NCBI GenBank assembly: GCA_021794995.1
Contig: JAJYPY010000011.1
Coordinates: 1-34,056, forward strand
Source: Actinomycetes bacterium
GTDB taxonomy: Bacteria > Actinomycetota > Acidimicrobiia > Acidimicrobiales > RAAP-2
Direction: 5' to 3'
DNA: 34,056 nt
The stretch's first letter is position 1; every line of letters starts with the position of its first letter. Under the pieces are notes generated by a model. The model worked only from the letters and a program-made list of their open reading frames with translations, was not told where the DNA came from and ran no database searches. This document shows positions 7,667-16,039 of the stretch, one piece after another. Both the position numbers and the translations under genes were made by a program.

Positions 7667-8302
7667 CTATCGCGTGCCGGGAACGTGCGGTGAGAACGTC
7701 TCTTCGATCCAGCGTACGACCGCCTCCGCAGCGTTGACGACGTGGCGCCCCAACCCGTGATCGGCGCCGTCTATCCAGACGTGGGTCACGTGGCCGGGCA
7801 CGGCGCGGGTCGCCGACTCGAGCTCGGACGGGTCGGCGAACGTGTCCTTGGATCCAGAGACGAACAGGCACGGCACGTCGAGGGCCGAGAAGTGTGCGGT
7901 ACGCAGCCGTTCTGGCCGTCCCGGGGGATGCAGCGGATAGCTGACCAAGACGAGTCCGCCCGCACCGAGTCCTGCGGCGACGGCTTGGGAACAGATCCGG
8001 CCACCCATCGAGCGGCCGCCGAGGAGGAGCTGATCGGAGCTCACTCCGAGCCTGTGCGCCAGCTCGGCTGCCCGCGTGCGAACGGTCGCTTCGAGGACCG
8101 CCGGCGGATCCGGTCGCCGGCGTCCGGCGAGCCGATAAGGGAAATCCATCCGTTCGACGACCAGCCCTGACTGTGCCACGGCGTCTGCGAAGGCCACAAA
8201 GGCGGGTTGATCGGCGCTCGCGCCCGCCCCAGGAGCGAGGAGGATGCCCGAGATCGGCGGCCGGGCGCGCAGTGACGCCGGCGGTCGACCGTTCCGGCTC
8301 AC
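7667..8302 (-). CDS. Alpha/beta hydrolase of the KANL3/Tex30 type
   Basis: A protein of about 211 residues. SGILLAPGAGASADQP near the start is the first strand and oxyanion region. LLLGGRSMGGR (about 92-102) carries the GxSxG nucleophile elbow. SGSKDTF supplies the likely acid and GADHGLG (about 180-186) the catalytic His. This fits the small alpha/beta hydrolases often annotated as dienelactone-hydrolase-like or Tex30-like. The substrate is unknown. The frame stays open to 8653, but the extra N-terminal residues are Arg/Pro/Ser-rich and run under the promoter of the divergent secreted-protein gene. GTG at 8302 is the first start that fits, without a strong ribosome site. It converges with the EamA gene. 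Confidence 0.8.
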   Translation of the reverse strand: MSRNGRPPASLRARPPISGILLAPGAGASADQPAFVAFADAVAQSGLVVERMDFPYRLAGRRRPDPPAVLEATVRTRAAELAHRLGVSSDQLLLGGRSMGGRICSQAVAAGLGAGGLVLVSYPLHPPGRPERLRTAHFSALDVPCLFVSGSKDTFADPSELESATRAVPGHVTHVWIDGADHGLGRHVVNAAEAVVRWIEETFSPHVPGTR

Positions 8303-8502
8303 ATGGCGAGCGTACTTGCGCGACGAGTCGGGACCAGTGTCAGTTGCCTCGATGGGCGGCTCGACAGGGAGGCACCGCGACCATCCACCGCTCGCGCCTC
8401 CGTGTGGCCATACTCTTTGCATACTAAGGTACGCAATATCTACCTGCCCGGTGCTCAATCGCGCGGGCGCACGCACTATTCGGGATATCGAGAGGGGATG
8501 GA

Positions 8503-11151
8503 GTGAACGGACGCAACGTGTCCTTGGTTCTTCGCGCCGCGGCTGCGATCGGCACCGCTCTTGCGGGCTGCGCGGTGACCGCGGCGGTGCTCTCGGTGCC
8601 CGCTGGAGCGACCACATCAGTATCAACGCCGAGTGGGACCATCTCGGCCACATCGTCGCCGATGGTCCCGAGCACGGGTACCGGCAAGACAGCCGGGTCG
8701 CTGACGGTTGGGTTCAGTGCCGCGGGATCACTGGGGACAGGAGAGACGCTCCAGCTGCGCCTATCTCCGACGACTGGATCCGGCATCGTCGACTGGAACA
8801 GTTACAGCGTCTCGACGATCGGCATCACGGCCGGAACCATCGGCGCAGGTGGATCATTGCTTGGCATCGTTCTTGGGCCCAAGGCAAACGGCACCGCTGC
8901 AACCGTCAACGTGACTGACATCAAGTACACGACGTCTGGTGCCGGAGGCGACGTGACTGTCACCCCAGACCTGACGGGTGTGATGTTCTCGCCGTCGTCG
9001 GCGTCGAACGCCACGCTCGTCCAGACACCTCCGAGCGCTCCGGCGCTGAGCCTCGTGGCGTCAAGTCAGCCTCACGTGAGCATTGGCCAGAAGAGCGCGT
9101 CGGTCGGCACATGGACGCTCGCGATGACGGGCAATTCCACCTCCGGCGCAGGGTGGGCCGCTGGAGACACGTTGCTCATCACGGTGACCCCGCCGTCGGG
9201 GACGAACTGCGTCGGGAACGACTCGCTGTACTTTTCCGGGACTCCGTCCGCCTCGGTCGGTGCCACGTCGGGCATCACCGTCAGTCCCTCCCTCGCGACG
9301 TCGCTCGTAAGCAGCGGTACCTGTACCAGTGCTGAGCCGAATCGGCTCGAAATTTCGTTTACCAACGACGGCTGGTTCGACAGCGCCTCCACAGGCGGGG
9401 TGCGGATCGACGTGAGCGGTATCCACTACTCGGTGGGATCGACAACCGCAGGAGTGGGCGCCGGAGCCGTGAACGTGACCGCAACCTTCTCGGTGGCCGC
9501 GTCTTCGGTGGTCACGACCTCTGCGTCGAACGCGACGGTGGGGGGGCTCACCGTGGCGGCCGACACGCCACCCGTAAGCGTCGTGGAGAGAGCGTATGAC
9601 GCGCCGATCAGCCCTGTGAGCCTCATCGAGTCCGCAAGCGCCCACGTCGCTGCAGGCTACGTATGTCTGACGCTGACGGGGGCATCTTTCAACACCACGG
9701 CCGCTCCCACCGTGACGGTGTCCGCAGGCAACGGGGTGGCGGGCTCGACCGTCGCGTATCAGCAAACAGGGTCGACAGGAGCGGCCGCCATGCAGTTCCA
9801 GGTGTCGGTGGCGTCCACGTCGGTAGGCGAGTACACGGTCTCGGGGGCTGCGATCGACGCAGGGACAACGCCCGGCCCCGTCGACGTCACCGCGACCGAG
9901 GGTACGAGCAGCTCGTGCACCAACGACACCGAGTCGATCGGCTGGGCTGGAGCGTTCACGGTGGTGAGAACACCCGTGACCCGAATCTTCGGCTCGACAG
10001 CGGACGCGACGGCTGCTGCCGAGCTCGAGCACCAGTTCGGCGCGGTGGGAACAGCCTGCCCTGGACGGCCGGGGTCTCGCCCTGTGGTACTTGCGACCGA
10101 CGCCAATTACCCCGATGCGCTCGCGAGCGCGTACCTGGCGAGCTCGCTCGGGACTGGGGAGCTGCTCACGCCGACCGGGTCGCTGTCCGAAGCGACCGCG
10201 AACGCGCTGCGCGTCGAGGGCGTGACCAACGTGTACATCGTGGGCGGCCCGCTCGCCGTGAGCACGGCCGTCACACAAGAGCTGCAAGCGAGCCTCGCAT
10301 ACGACTGCGGCGGTGCGACTCCGATCACATCGAACGGTCCCGTCCACATTGCGGTGACCCGCATCTTCGGAGCAACCCAGTACGACACGGCGCAGTGGGT
10401 GGCCGAGTTCCCGAACGCCACCCAGGTCGGCACGCTGGATGTCACCGGAGCATACGCGGGCACCAATCGCACAGGAGGAAGTGGCAAGTACAACGACGGA
10501 GCCGGCAACGCGTCGTCCTCTCCTGCCACTTCGGCGACACTCCCGACGGCGATCCTGGCCACTGGGACTGCGTTTCAAGACGCCGAGTCGGCGAGTGTCC
10601 TCTCATATGCGGACCACCTTCCGATCTTGCTGACCACGCCCACGGCGCTCTCACCGCAAGCGACGTCGGCCATCGTCGACCTGGGAATCAAACAGGTCAT
10701 CGTCATGGGCGGGCAGCTCGCCGTCTCCGACGCGGTCGTGACATCGCTGAAGTCGCTCGGCACGTCCGTGCTTCGCGTCGCCGGGATCGATGCCACTGAC
10801 ACGGCGGCACAGTTGGCCGACTTCGAGATGGCGACCACTTCCAGTCATCTCGGTTTGGGCTGGGCAGGGAACGGCGGTACGGTCATCGCCCGCGGCGACT
10901 ACTACTCCGACGGGTTGGCCGGCGCGATCGTCGCCGCAGGTGCAGGCAGGACACATGCGCACGGTCCAGAGCCGCTGGTCCTCACCGAGACTCCCACGAC
11001 GGTCGGTCAGTACCTGGCCGCGTTCCTCTCCGAAGCGGGGAGGACAGGGATCGATCGCATGGTGGCGGACAAGGTTTCCTCCCTCACGATCCTCGGCGGA
11101 CCGTACGCCATCAGCAAGACAGCTGCCCAGGCGATGATCGCGGACCTGTAG
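8503..11151 (+). CDS. Large secreted protein with cell-wall-binding-2 repeats
   Basis: An 882-residue protein. Residues 1-37 form a signal peptide (basic MNGRNV, hydrophobic core, AGA cleavage region). An LAGC at 20-23 resembles a lipobox but lies inside the hydrophobic core. Residues about 40-480 are Ser/Thr/Gly/Val-rich with beta-sandwich character and no clear family. Residues about 490-882 hold three cell-wall-binding-2 repeats: they start with VTRIFGSTADAT, VTRIFGATQYDTA and VLRVAGIDATDTA, and each has the DALA/DAESA-type segment and a VGG/MGG/LGG ending (NVYIVGGPLAVS, QVIVMGGQLAVS, SLTILGGPYAIS). In Gram-positives these repeats anchor proteins to cell-wall polymers. GTG at 8503 follows GAGGGGATGGA. 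It is a single gene, convergent with the kelch gene. Confidence 0.88.
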   Translation: MNGRNVSLVLRAAAAIGTALAGCAVTAAVLSVPAGATTSVSTPSGTISATSSPMVPSTGTGKTAGSLTVGFSAAGSLGTGETLQLRLSPTTGSGIVDWNSYSVSTIGITAGTIGAGGSLLGIVLGPKANGTAATVNVTDIKYTTSGAGGDVTVTPDLTGVMFSPSSASNATLVQTPPSAPALSLVASSQPHVSIGQKSASVGTWTLAMTGNSTSGAGWAAGDTLLITVTPPSGTNCVGNDSLYFSGTPSASVGATSGITVSPSLATSLVSSGTCTSAEPNRLEISFTNDGWFDSASTGGVRIDVSGIHYSVGSTTAGVGAGAVNVTATFSVAASSVVTTSASNATVGGLTVAADTPPVSVVERAYDAPISPVSLIESASAHVAAGYVCLTLTGASFNTTAAPTVTVSAGNGVAGSTVAYQQTGSTGAAAMQFQVSVASTSVGEYTVSGAAIDAGTTPGPVDVTATEGTSSSCTNDTESIGWAGAFTVVRTPVTRIFGSTADATAAAELEHQFGAVGTACPGRPGSRPVVLATDANYPDALASAYLASSLGTGELLTPTGSLSEATANALRVEGVTNVYIVGGPLAVSTAVTQELQASLAYDCGGATPITSNGPVHIAVTRIFGATQYDTAQWVAEFPNATQVGTLDVTGAYAGTNRTGGSGKYNDGAGNASSSPATSATLPTAILATGTAFQDAESASVLSYADHLPILLTTPTALSPQATSAIVDLGIKQVIVMGGQLAVSDAVVTSLKSLGTSVLRVAGIDATDTAAQLADFEMATTSSHLGLGWAGNGGTVIARGDYYSDGLAGAIVAAGAGRTHAHGPEPLVLTETPTTVGQYLAAFLSEAGRTGIDRMVADKVSSLTILGGPYAISKTAAQAMIADL

Positions 11152-11194
11152 TGACCATCGACGTCCATCGACGTACGCCGACGCAAGCCCGAGG

Positions 11195-11217
11195 GAGGTG
11201 GGGGTGTCGGCCACCTC
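11195..11217. terminator. Possible hairpin terminator between convergent genes
   Basis: GAGGTGG at 11195-11201 and CCACCTC at 11211-11217 form a 7-bp stem with a 9-base loop, 43 bp after the CWB2 gene stop and before the convergent kelch gene stop. There is no T-tract, so the call is tentative. Confidence 0.3.
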
Positions 11218-11301
11218 GACTCATCGGATTGGGCGCGCGCTCCAATGAGTGCGAGTGCACCGGTGCGTGACCGACGTCAAGGAGCCGGATTCGCTCGCCG
11301 G

Positions 11302-12510
11302 TCATCCGTTCCCGAGACTGACTCGTTGGATGTCGGCGACGACGATGCCGTTGGTCTCCCCGCCGATCAGCCACGCGGATGTTCCCGAGACCGCGACGCC
11401 TGCATTTGACACGGCGACCGGCAATTGGCCGACGACCGTCGTCGCCGTGGTCTGCGGATCGAACTGCCACACTGTCGCTACTGACACGGCGCCTGTTGCC
11501 GTCTTTGCTGTGGGTGTTCCTGTCACTGTGGTCGGGAGCGGTATCCCGGGCGCGGTATCGCCGCCGGCGATGTAGAGGTGTCCCCCGAGGTCGAAAGCGG
11601 CCGCGGCCTCGACCGCTTGACTGAGATGACCAACGATCGTCACCGTGTGGCGCGCGGGATCGACGACCTGGATGTCGTCCACGGCCTGGCCGGCCAGGGG
11701 CCCTGTGACAGCCTGGCCACCGAACACGTAGATGAGGTTGCCCAGGGTCGCGACGGCGGCGTAGCGGACCGGGACCGCGAGAGGGGCCACAGTGGTGAAG
11801 GTCCTTCCGTTCGAGGTGGCGAGGACCGCGGGATCCGGCGCCCCCCCGTCGTAGCCGCCGATCACGTAGGCGGTACGACCGATCGTGACGGCCTCGTCGT
11901 CGGATCGCAGCTCTGGAAGCTTTCCCACCACCTGGGACACGGAAGGTGCACGGTTGGCACCGCGCGCGGTCGCTGCAGAGAGCGGGAACGCCTGGACTGT
12001 CGCCAGGGATGCCGACTGCCCTCCACCGAAGACGAGTGCATGCCGGCCCAGCGCAGTTGCCCCCGCGTCGTGCGTGGGAAACGCCAATGAGCCGACCGGT
12101 AGGGCCGTTCCCGTCGCGAGATTGACCACGTCGACACTCGTTGCGGTTGTCCCCGTGCCGGTCAGGCCCCCCAGGATGAGCGCCTCGTGTGGGCCCACGG
12201 TCACGGCCCCTTCGCGGCTGACGGGAGCGGGCAGCTTCGCCGGGAGGAGCGCCGTCGTGAGGACACCGCCGCTCGAGGACTTGGCCGGGGGGACCGTGGA
12301 GGAAGTCGGCGGGCTGGAGGAGCTCGTCGTGGTCTGGCTCACTGCCGGACGCCTCGCAGGGGATGCGGGGGTCCTCGCTGCCACCCAGGCGGCGATCGCA
12401 CCAAGGATCACCACGACGACCACGGTGACGGCCGCGGCGCGCCGTCGTCGGACACGTACCGACGAGCGGGTGTGCAACGGCCGGTGGGTCCGCCTGTGTG
12501 CTGGCGCCAT
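11302..12510 (-). CDS. Membrane-anchored kelch-like beta-propeller protein
   Basis: A 402-residue protein. Residues 1-28 are a strongly basic cytoplasmic head, about 27-45 a single hydrophobic helix (AAAVTVVVVVILGAIAAWVA), then a Ser/Thr/Pro linker to about residue 80. The rest consists of kelch-like repeats with recurring GG pairs: HEALILGGLTG, RHALVFGGGQS, TAYVIGGYDGG, NLIYVFGGQAV, GHLYIAGGDTA and SAWLIGGETNG, about six blades. It should sit outside the cell on a membrane anchor and bind a ligand or partner. No enzyme motif is visible. The frame extends to a GTG at 12573, but ATG at 12510 gives a typical basic N-terminus. The ribosome site is weak. Confidence 0.75.
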   Translation of the reverse strand: MAPAHRRTHRPLHTRSSVRVRRRRAAAVTVVVVVILGAIAAWVAARTPASPARRPAVSQTTTSSSSPPTSSTVPPAKSSSGGVLTTALLPAKLPAPVSREGAVTVGPHEALILGGLTGTGTTATSVDVVNLATGTALPVGSLAFPTHDAGATALGRHALVFGGGQSASLATVQAFPLSAATARGANRAPSVSQVVGKLPELRSDDEAVTIGRTAYVIGGYDGGAPDPAVLATSNGRTFTTVAPLAVPVRYAAVATLGNLIYVFGGQAVTGPLAGQAVDDIQVVDPARHTVTIVGHLSQAVEAAAAFDLGGHLYIAGGDTAPGIPLPTTVTGTPTAKTATGAVSVATVWQFDPQTTATTVVGQLPVAVSNAGVAVSGTSAWLIGGETNGIVVADIQRVSLGNG

Positions 12511-12751
12511 GAGAGGAGCACGGTAGTGGGAGGTGCTGACGTCCGCGTGACACCCCCGATCCTGCAGCTCCACGCTGTGCGTGAGGTGAGGGGGCCGGCT
12601 CAGCTCGGGCGTGTGTGAGGCGAAACGGGGTTGGCGGGAGTCGTGTCAGTCGCGGAGTCGAGGTGTGGCTGGTTGCGCGCTCGTCCAGATCCACGGGCCC
12701 TTGGGCGTGCCGGCAGGCACTGCGGCCACGAACGCGTGAACGCGGTTCGCG

Positions 12752-14926
12752 CTATGGGCCATCACTGGGCGTCGTGGTTTCCGACCCCGTGGCGTCGATG
12801 GTGCTCTGGTGGGTCTCGGTCCCGTCGTGCTCCGCGTCGGGGGTGCCGCGTAGGAGACGGCGCACCGTGTCGACACGTTCGGGGCTGGTGAGGGCGCTGA
12901 TCACGTCTCCTTCGGCGAGGGTCGTTGTCCCCGTGGCGAAGAGCAGCTCGTTGCCGTGCTGGACGGTGATGATGACGCATCCGGCGGGGAGCCCCGCCCG
13001 GCGAACGGGGTGGCCGGCGAGCGCTGAGTGTGGTCCGACCCGCTCTTCGACCGCGACCGCGTGGGCGGTGATCTGGGAGATCTTGCCCACATTGGTGTCG
13101 AGCGCCCGGCGGTACCCGCGGACGAGGTCTCCGATCGCGAGGATGCCGACGACCTGGCGGTTGTTGCTGGTCACGGTGACCCACCGGCCGCCAGCTTGGG
13201 TGAGCGCCTCGAGCCCGACGTCGAGCGTGGTGCCGATGGCCACGGTGGTCGTGGTGGCGTCGAGCACTTCGCCGATCGAGGTGGTTGCGTCGCGCTCGAC
13301 GACCGGGACCAGTCCGTCGATGTCGACCGTGCCGAGATAGATCCCGTGCGTATCGACGACTGGCGCCCCGGGAACGCGAGCAGCGAGCAGCGCCTGCAGC
13401 GCGTCAGAGGCGGTGGTGTGATCGTGCAGCACGACGGTCGGATCGCTGACCACGCTCGCCACGCTCAGGGTCGCAAGCAGCGGGAGGCCGAACTGCAGCC
13501 TGCTGGCCGCCGAGTCGGCTCGGGTCCGCAGCTGGGAGCGGTAGATGCTGTCGTCGGAGCGGCTGACGATGAACCAGGAGATGGCGACCGCGATCATGGC
13601 GGGTCCCAGCAGGGCGATGCTTCCCGTCATCTGGGCAACCATCAACATGACCGCGATCGGCGCTCTCGAAATGCCTCCGAAGACCGCCATCATCCCGACG
13701 ACGACGAACGGGGCCGGGTCGTGTCCCACGCCCGGCGCGAACGGTTCCAGCACCCGCCACACGGCCAGCCCGGTGAACGCGCCGATCACCACGCCCGGGC
13801 CGAACACCCCACCAGAGCCGCCCGTGCCGATCGACAGGCCGGTGGCGAGGATCCTGGCCAATGGCAGGGCGAGGATGATCAGCAAAGGGGTGTGGAGCAT
13901 CTCAGTGCCGAGCCCTTTTTGCACCCACCCGTAGCCGGTGCCGAGCACCTCGGGCAGTCCGAGGGCGATCAGCCCCACCAGCAGTCCACCGAGGGCTGGT
14001 CGCAGCTTCTTGGAGAAGGGAAGGCGATGGGAGAGGTGGACGATCCCGTAGAAGGACTTGGAGTACAACAGTCCGAGGCCCCCGGCCAGGGCGCCGATCG
14101 CGGCGAACCAGACGAGCTGGATCGGCTGGTGGAAGTGGTAGCCGCCGGGGATGGCGAACATCGGCTGGTAGCCGAAGACCGCGCCGAACACGGCGTAGGC
14201 GATGATCGAGGCGAAGACTCCCGGCAGCAGCGCCCCGAACTCGAAGTCGTCGCGGTAGACGATGTCAGCTGCGAGGACGGCCCCTCCGAGAGGTGCGCTG
14301 AAGATCGCGCCGATCCCCGACCCGATCCCGACCGACACCGCGATGCGGCCGTCTTCGGGCGACAGGTCGAGCAACCGGGAGAGCAGCGAACCGAACCCTG
14401 CGCTGATCTGGGCGGTGGGTCCTTCACGGCCGCCGGAGCCGCCCGACCCGATCGTGAGGGCAGATGCGACGATCTTCACGACGACGGCGCGCAAGCGGAT
14501 ACCGCGGGGGTTGTGGTGCACCGCGTCGATGGCTGCGTCGGTGCCGTGCCCCTCAGCCTCTGGAGCCCAGGTAAACACCAGGAATCCCGAGGCAAGCGCG
14601 CCCAACACAACGACCAGCGGTATCGCCCATGCCCTGGCGAAGTGGGCAGAGCCGGCGGCGTTGCCTTCTCCGGCAGGGGTCGGCACGCGGTATCCGGCGA
14701 GGACCTCGAGGAAGAGATGCGTCGAGACGCTGAGCGCCTCGTAGAACACGACCGCCCCCAACCCGGCGATGACTCCGATCACCGAGGCGAGAATCAGCCA
14801 CTTCGGCAGGTACGACATGGAATTGATTCGGGCACCGGTCGCTCCGGCGATCCGGCGCCACGGCGTCTTGGCCACCACGGACCGGATCACCCGATGCTGA
14901 TGCGGACCACCTGCCGGCAGGGACAC
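12752..14926 (-). CDS. CLC-family chloride channel/transporter with CBS pair and RCK_C domain
   Basis: A 724-residue protein. Residues about 40-470 form the CLC membrane core: GSGGSGGREGP (160-170) holds the gating glutamate Glu168, and GTGGSGGVFGP is the later anion-site motif. Where the E. coli antiporter has the Glu202-Glu203 pair, this protein has Asp221-Ile222, so the internal proton glutamate appears missing, as in many channel-type members. A CBS pair follows (about 490-610: TTASDALQALL, GILAIGDLV), then an RCK_C (TrkA_C-like) domain (about 620-692: HPVRRAGLPAGCVIITVQHGN) that can bind regulatory ligands. The GTG at 14926 has a good AGGAG eight bases upstream. ATG at 14818 is the alternative start. 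Confidence 0.92.
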   Translation of the reverse strand: MSLPAGGPHQHRVIRSVVAKTPWRRIAGATGARINSMSYLPKWLILASVIGVIAGLGAVVFYEALSVSTHLFLEVLAGYRVPTPAGEGNAAGSAHFARAWAIPLVVVLGALASGFLVFTWAPEAEGHGTDAAIDAVHHNPRGIRLRAVVVKIVASALTIGSGGSGGREGPTAQISAGFGSLLSRLLDLSPEDGRIAVSVGIGSGIGAIFSAPLGGAVLAADIVYRDDFEFGALLPGVFASIIAYAVFGAVFGYQPMFAIPGGYHFHQPIQLVWFAAIGALAGGLGLLYSKSFYGIVHLSHRLPFSKKLRPALGGLLVGLIALGLPEVLGTGYGWVQKGLGTEMLHTPLLIILALPLARILATGLSIGTGGSGGVFGPGVVIGAFTGLAVWRVLEPFAPGVGHDPAPFVVVGMMAVFGGISRAPIAVMLMVAQMTGSIALLGPAMIAVAISWFIVSRSDDSIYRSQLRTRADSAASRLQFGLPLLATLSVASVVSDPTVVLHDHTTASDALQALLAARVPGAPVVDTHGIYLGTVDIDGLVPVVERDATTSIGEVLDATTTTVAIGTTLDVGLEALTQAGGRWVTVTSNNRQVVGILAIGDLVRGYRRALDTNVGKISQITAHAVAVEERVGPHSALAGHPVRRAGLPAGCVIITVQHGNELLFATGTTTLAEGDVISALTSPERVDTVRRLLRGTPDAEHDGTETHQSTIDATGSETTTPSDGP

Positions 14927-15046
14927 GTCAGCGCTCCTGCACCGGCGGATGCGGACCGCACCTCGGCTCCTCTGGTGAGCAGAACCAGGCGTGTGGCGCC
15001 GGCCAGGGCCGTTCGGAGTGCGGCCCGGGAGCCCCGGTGCAGCCCG

Positions 15047-15751
15047 TCATGGGGACGGCTCTGCTGTGTCGCCGGTCGACTGAACGCCCCGATTGGGGTC
15101 GACGCCGGCAGACAGGGAGATGCCTTCGAGCAGGTAGCCCAAGCCCTCCGCGAACTGCTGAGGCGTGGTGTAGGCAGCCAATTGACGGGCCAGATCATCT
15201 GCGGCGTCCTCGTGACGGGCCTCGCGTGCCCGGGACGCCTCCAACGCGGCGAACCCGATGGTGTAGGTGTGGACGGCACCGTATGCCCGCCGAGCAGCGG
15301 CGTCGCTCAGGCCGGCTGCCCCCAGGACCCGCATCATCGCCTCCATGCGGGCACGCGCCGACGGCGACACGACCGGATGACCGAGGTAGACGTGCAAGGC
15401 GGCCGGTTGGCTCACGAGGAACCCTCGAAGCCTGTCCGCTGCCTCGGCGGTCCAGGCCCGCCACTCGTCCTCCCGGGCTCGAGGGCGCCACACCTCGCTC
15501 AACAACGTGTCGACCACCTCGTCGAGCAGGTCGTCTTTGTCCCGCACGTGGCGGTAGAGCGACATGGGGGACACGCCGAGCTCGCCTGCCAGACTCCGGA
15601 TCGTCATCTGCTCGTAGCCGCCGGCTCGCACCATCTTGGTCGCGGCGGTGACAACCTGACGGCGCGAGATCGTCCCCCATCGGGCCCGCCTGGCCGTCTT
15701 TCCCCTCGTCCTTCCTCGAGGTCGTCCCGGTCCGTCGCGTTCAGGGCCCAT
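15047..15751 (-). CDS. TetR/AcrR-family transcriptional regulator
   Basis: A 234-residue protein. After a basic N-terminus of about 28 residues comes the TetR helix-turn-helix (about 30-75: SRRQVVTAATKMVRAGGYEQMTIRSLAGELGVSPMSLYRHVRDKDDLLDEVVD). An all-helical ligand and dimer domain follows, of the kind found in TetR proteins controlling efflux or detoxification. The ligand is unknown. A perfect 12-bp palindrome lies 14 bp upstream of the start and is a good candidate autoregulatory operator. The neighbouring CLC gene starts 120 bp downstream on the same strand and could be a target. Confidence 0.9.
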   Translation of the reverse strand: MGPERDGPGRPRGRTRGKTARRARWGTISRRQVVTAATKMVRAGGYEQMTIRSLAGELGVSPMSLYRHVRDKDDLLDEVVDTLLSEVWRPRAREDEWRAWTAEAADRLRGFLVSQPAALHVYLGHPVVSPSARARMEAMMRVLGAAGLSDAAARRAYGAVHTYTIGFAALEASRAREARHEDAADDLARQLAAYTTPQQFAEGLGYLLEGISLSAGVDPNRGVQSTGDTAEPSP

Positions 15752-15765
15752 GCGGCAAGCTTACA

Positions 15766-15777
15766 CGTACATGTACG
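15766..15777. promoter_or_regulatory. Palindromic candidate TetR operator
   Basis: The perfect palindrome CGTACATGTACG lies 14 bp upstream of the TetR gene start. TetR proteins usually bind palindromes next to their own gene. Assignment is by position and symmetry. Confidence 0.5.
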
Positions 15778-15864
15778 CATCTACCCTTTGTCCTGGCGCC
15801 CGGGGCGAGGGCACTGACGGCAGCGAGCGTTCGAGAACGAGGACAAACGGGGACAAAGCGGAGG

Positions 15865-15889
15865 GAGAGGAGAGGAGAGGAGAGGAGAG
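15865..15889. repeat. GAGAG pentanucleotide repeat next to the tRNA fragment
   Basis: Five perfect tandem GAGAG units form a purine tract that ends at the 3' end of the tRNA-Gly fragment. Two GGACAAA heptamers (15841-15847 and 15851-15857) lie just before it. Confidence 0.8.
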
Positions 15890-15939
15890 CGGGCGACGGG
15901 AATCGAACCCGCGTTCTCAGCTTGGGAAGCTGATGTTCT
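15888..15939 (-). tRNA. tRNA-Gly(CCC), 3' fragment only
   Basis: On the minus strand the sequence reads the 3' strand of the D stem (GAAC), an intact anticodon arm (TCAGC, loop TTCCCAA with anticodon CCC, GCTGA), a variable loop, a full T arm (GCGGG TTCGATT CCCGT) and the 3' acceptor strand CGCCCGC plus T. The matching 5' acceptor strand GCGGGCG and the 5' D stem GTTC are absent: the upstream bases (GCCCGGATTACAG) do not pair. It is thus the 3' two-thirds of a tRNA-Gly and not a working gene. The break lies on the side of the adjacent integrase. Confidence 0.8.
15888..15939. other. Probable attachment site (att) of an integrated element
   Basis: Integrases that enter tRNA genes leave an intact tRNA at one end and a 3' tRNA fragment at the other. 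Here such a fragment ends 101 bp from a tyrosine integrase gene. The integrase lies on the 5' side of the fragment, the side expected for the element. The partner site with intact tRNA-Gly is not seen in this window. Confidence 0.6.
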
Positions 15940-16039
15940 ATCGCTGTAATCCGGGCATACTCCCTAGTCATCGGCCTAGAAAGTCAGCGCAACGGAGCGT
16001 CCGTGCGCGCTACGTGCGCGAAGGGACCGCGAGCCGGGC

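Noticed and set aside
9061-10578. Long minus-strand frame opposite the CWB2 protein
   Set aside because: Arg/Gly/His-rich product, no domain, no ribosome site; the plus-strand protein has a signal peptide and known repeats.
13028-15817. Very long plus-strand open frame opposite the CLC and TetR genes
   Set aside because: Product is Arg/Asp/His/Gly-rich without domains; it is the mirror of GC-rich codons of two convincing genes on the other strand.
15888-15965. Intact tRNA-Gly
   Set aside because: The 5' acceptor strand and 5' D stem do not pair with the 3' side, so only a fragment is called.
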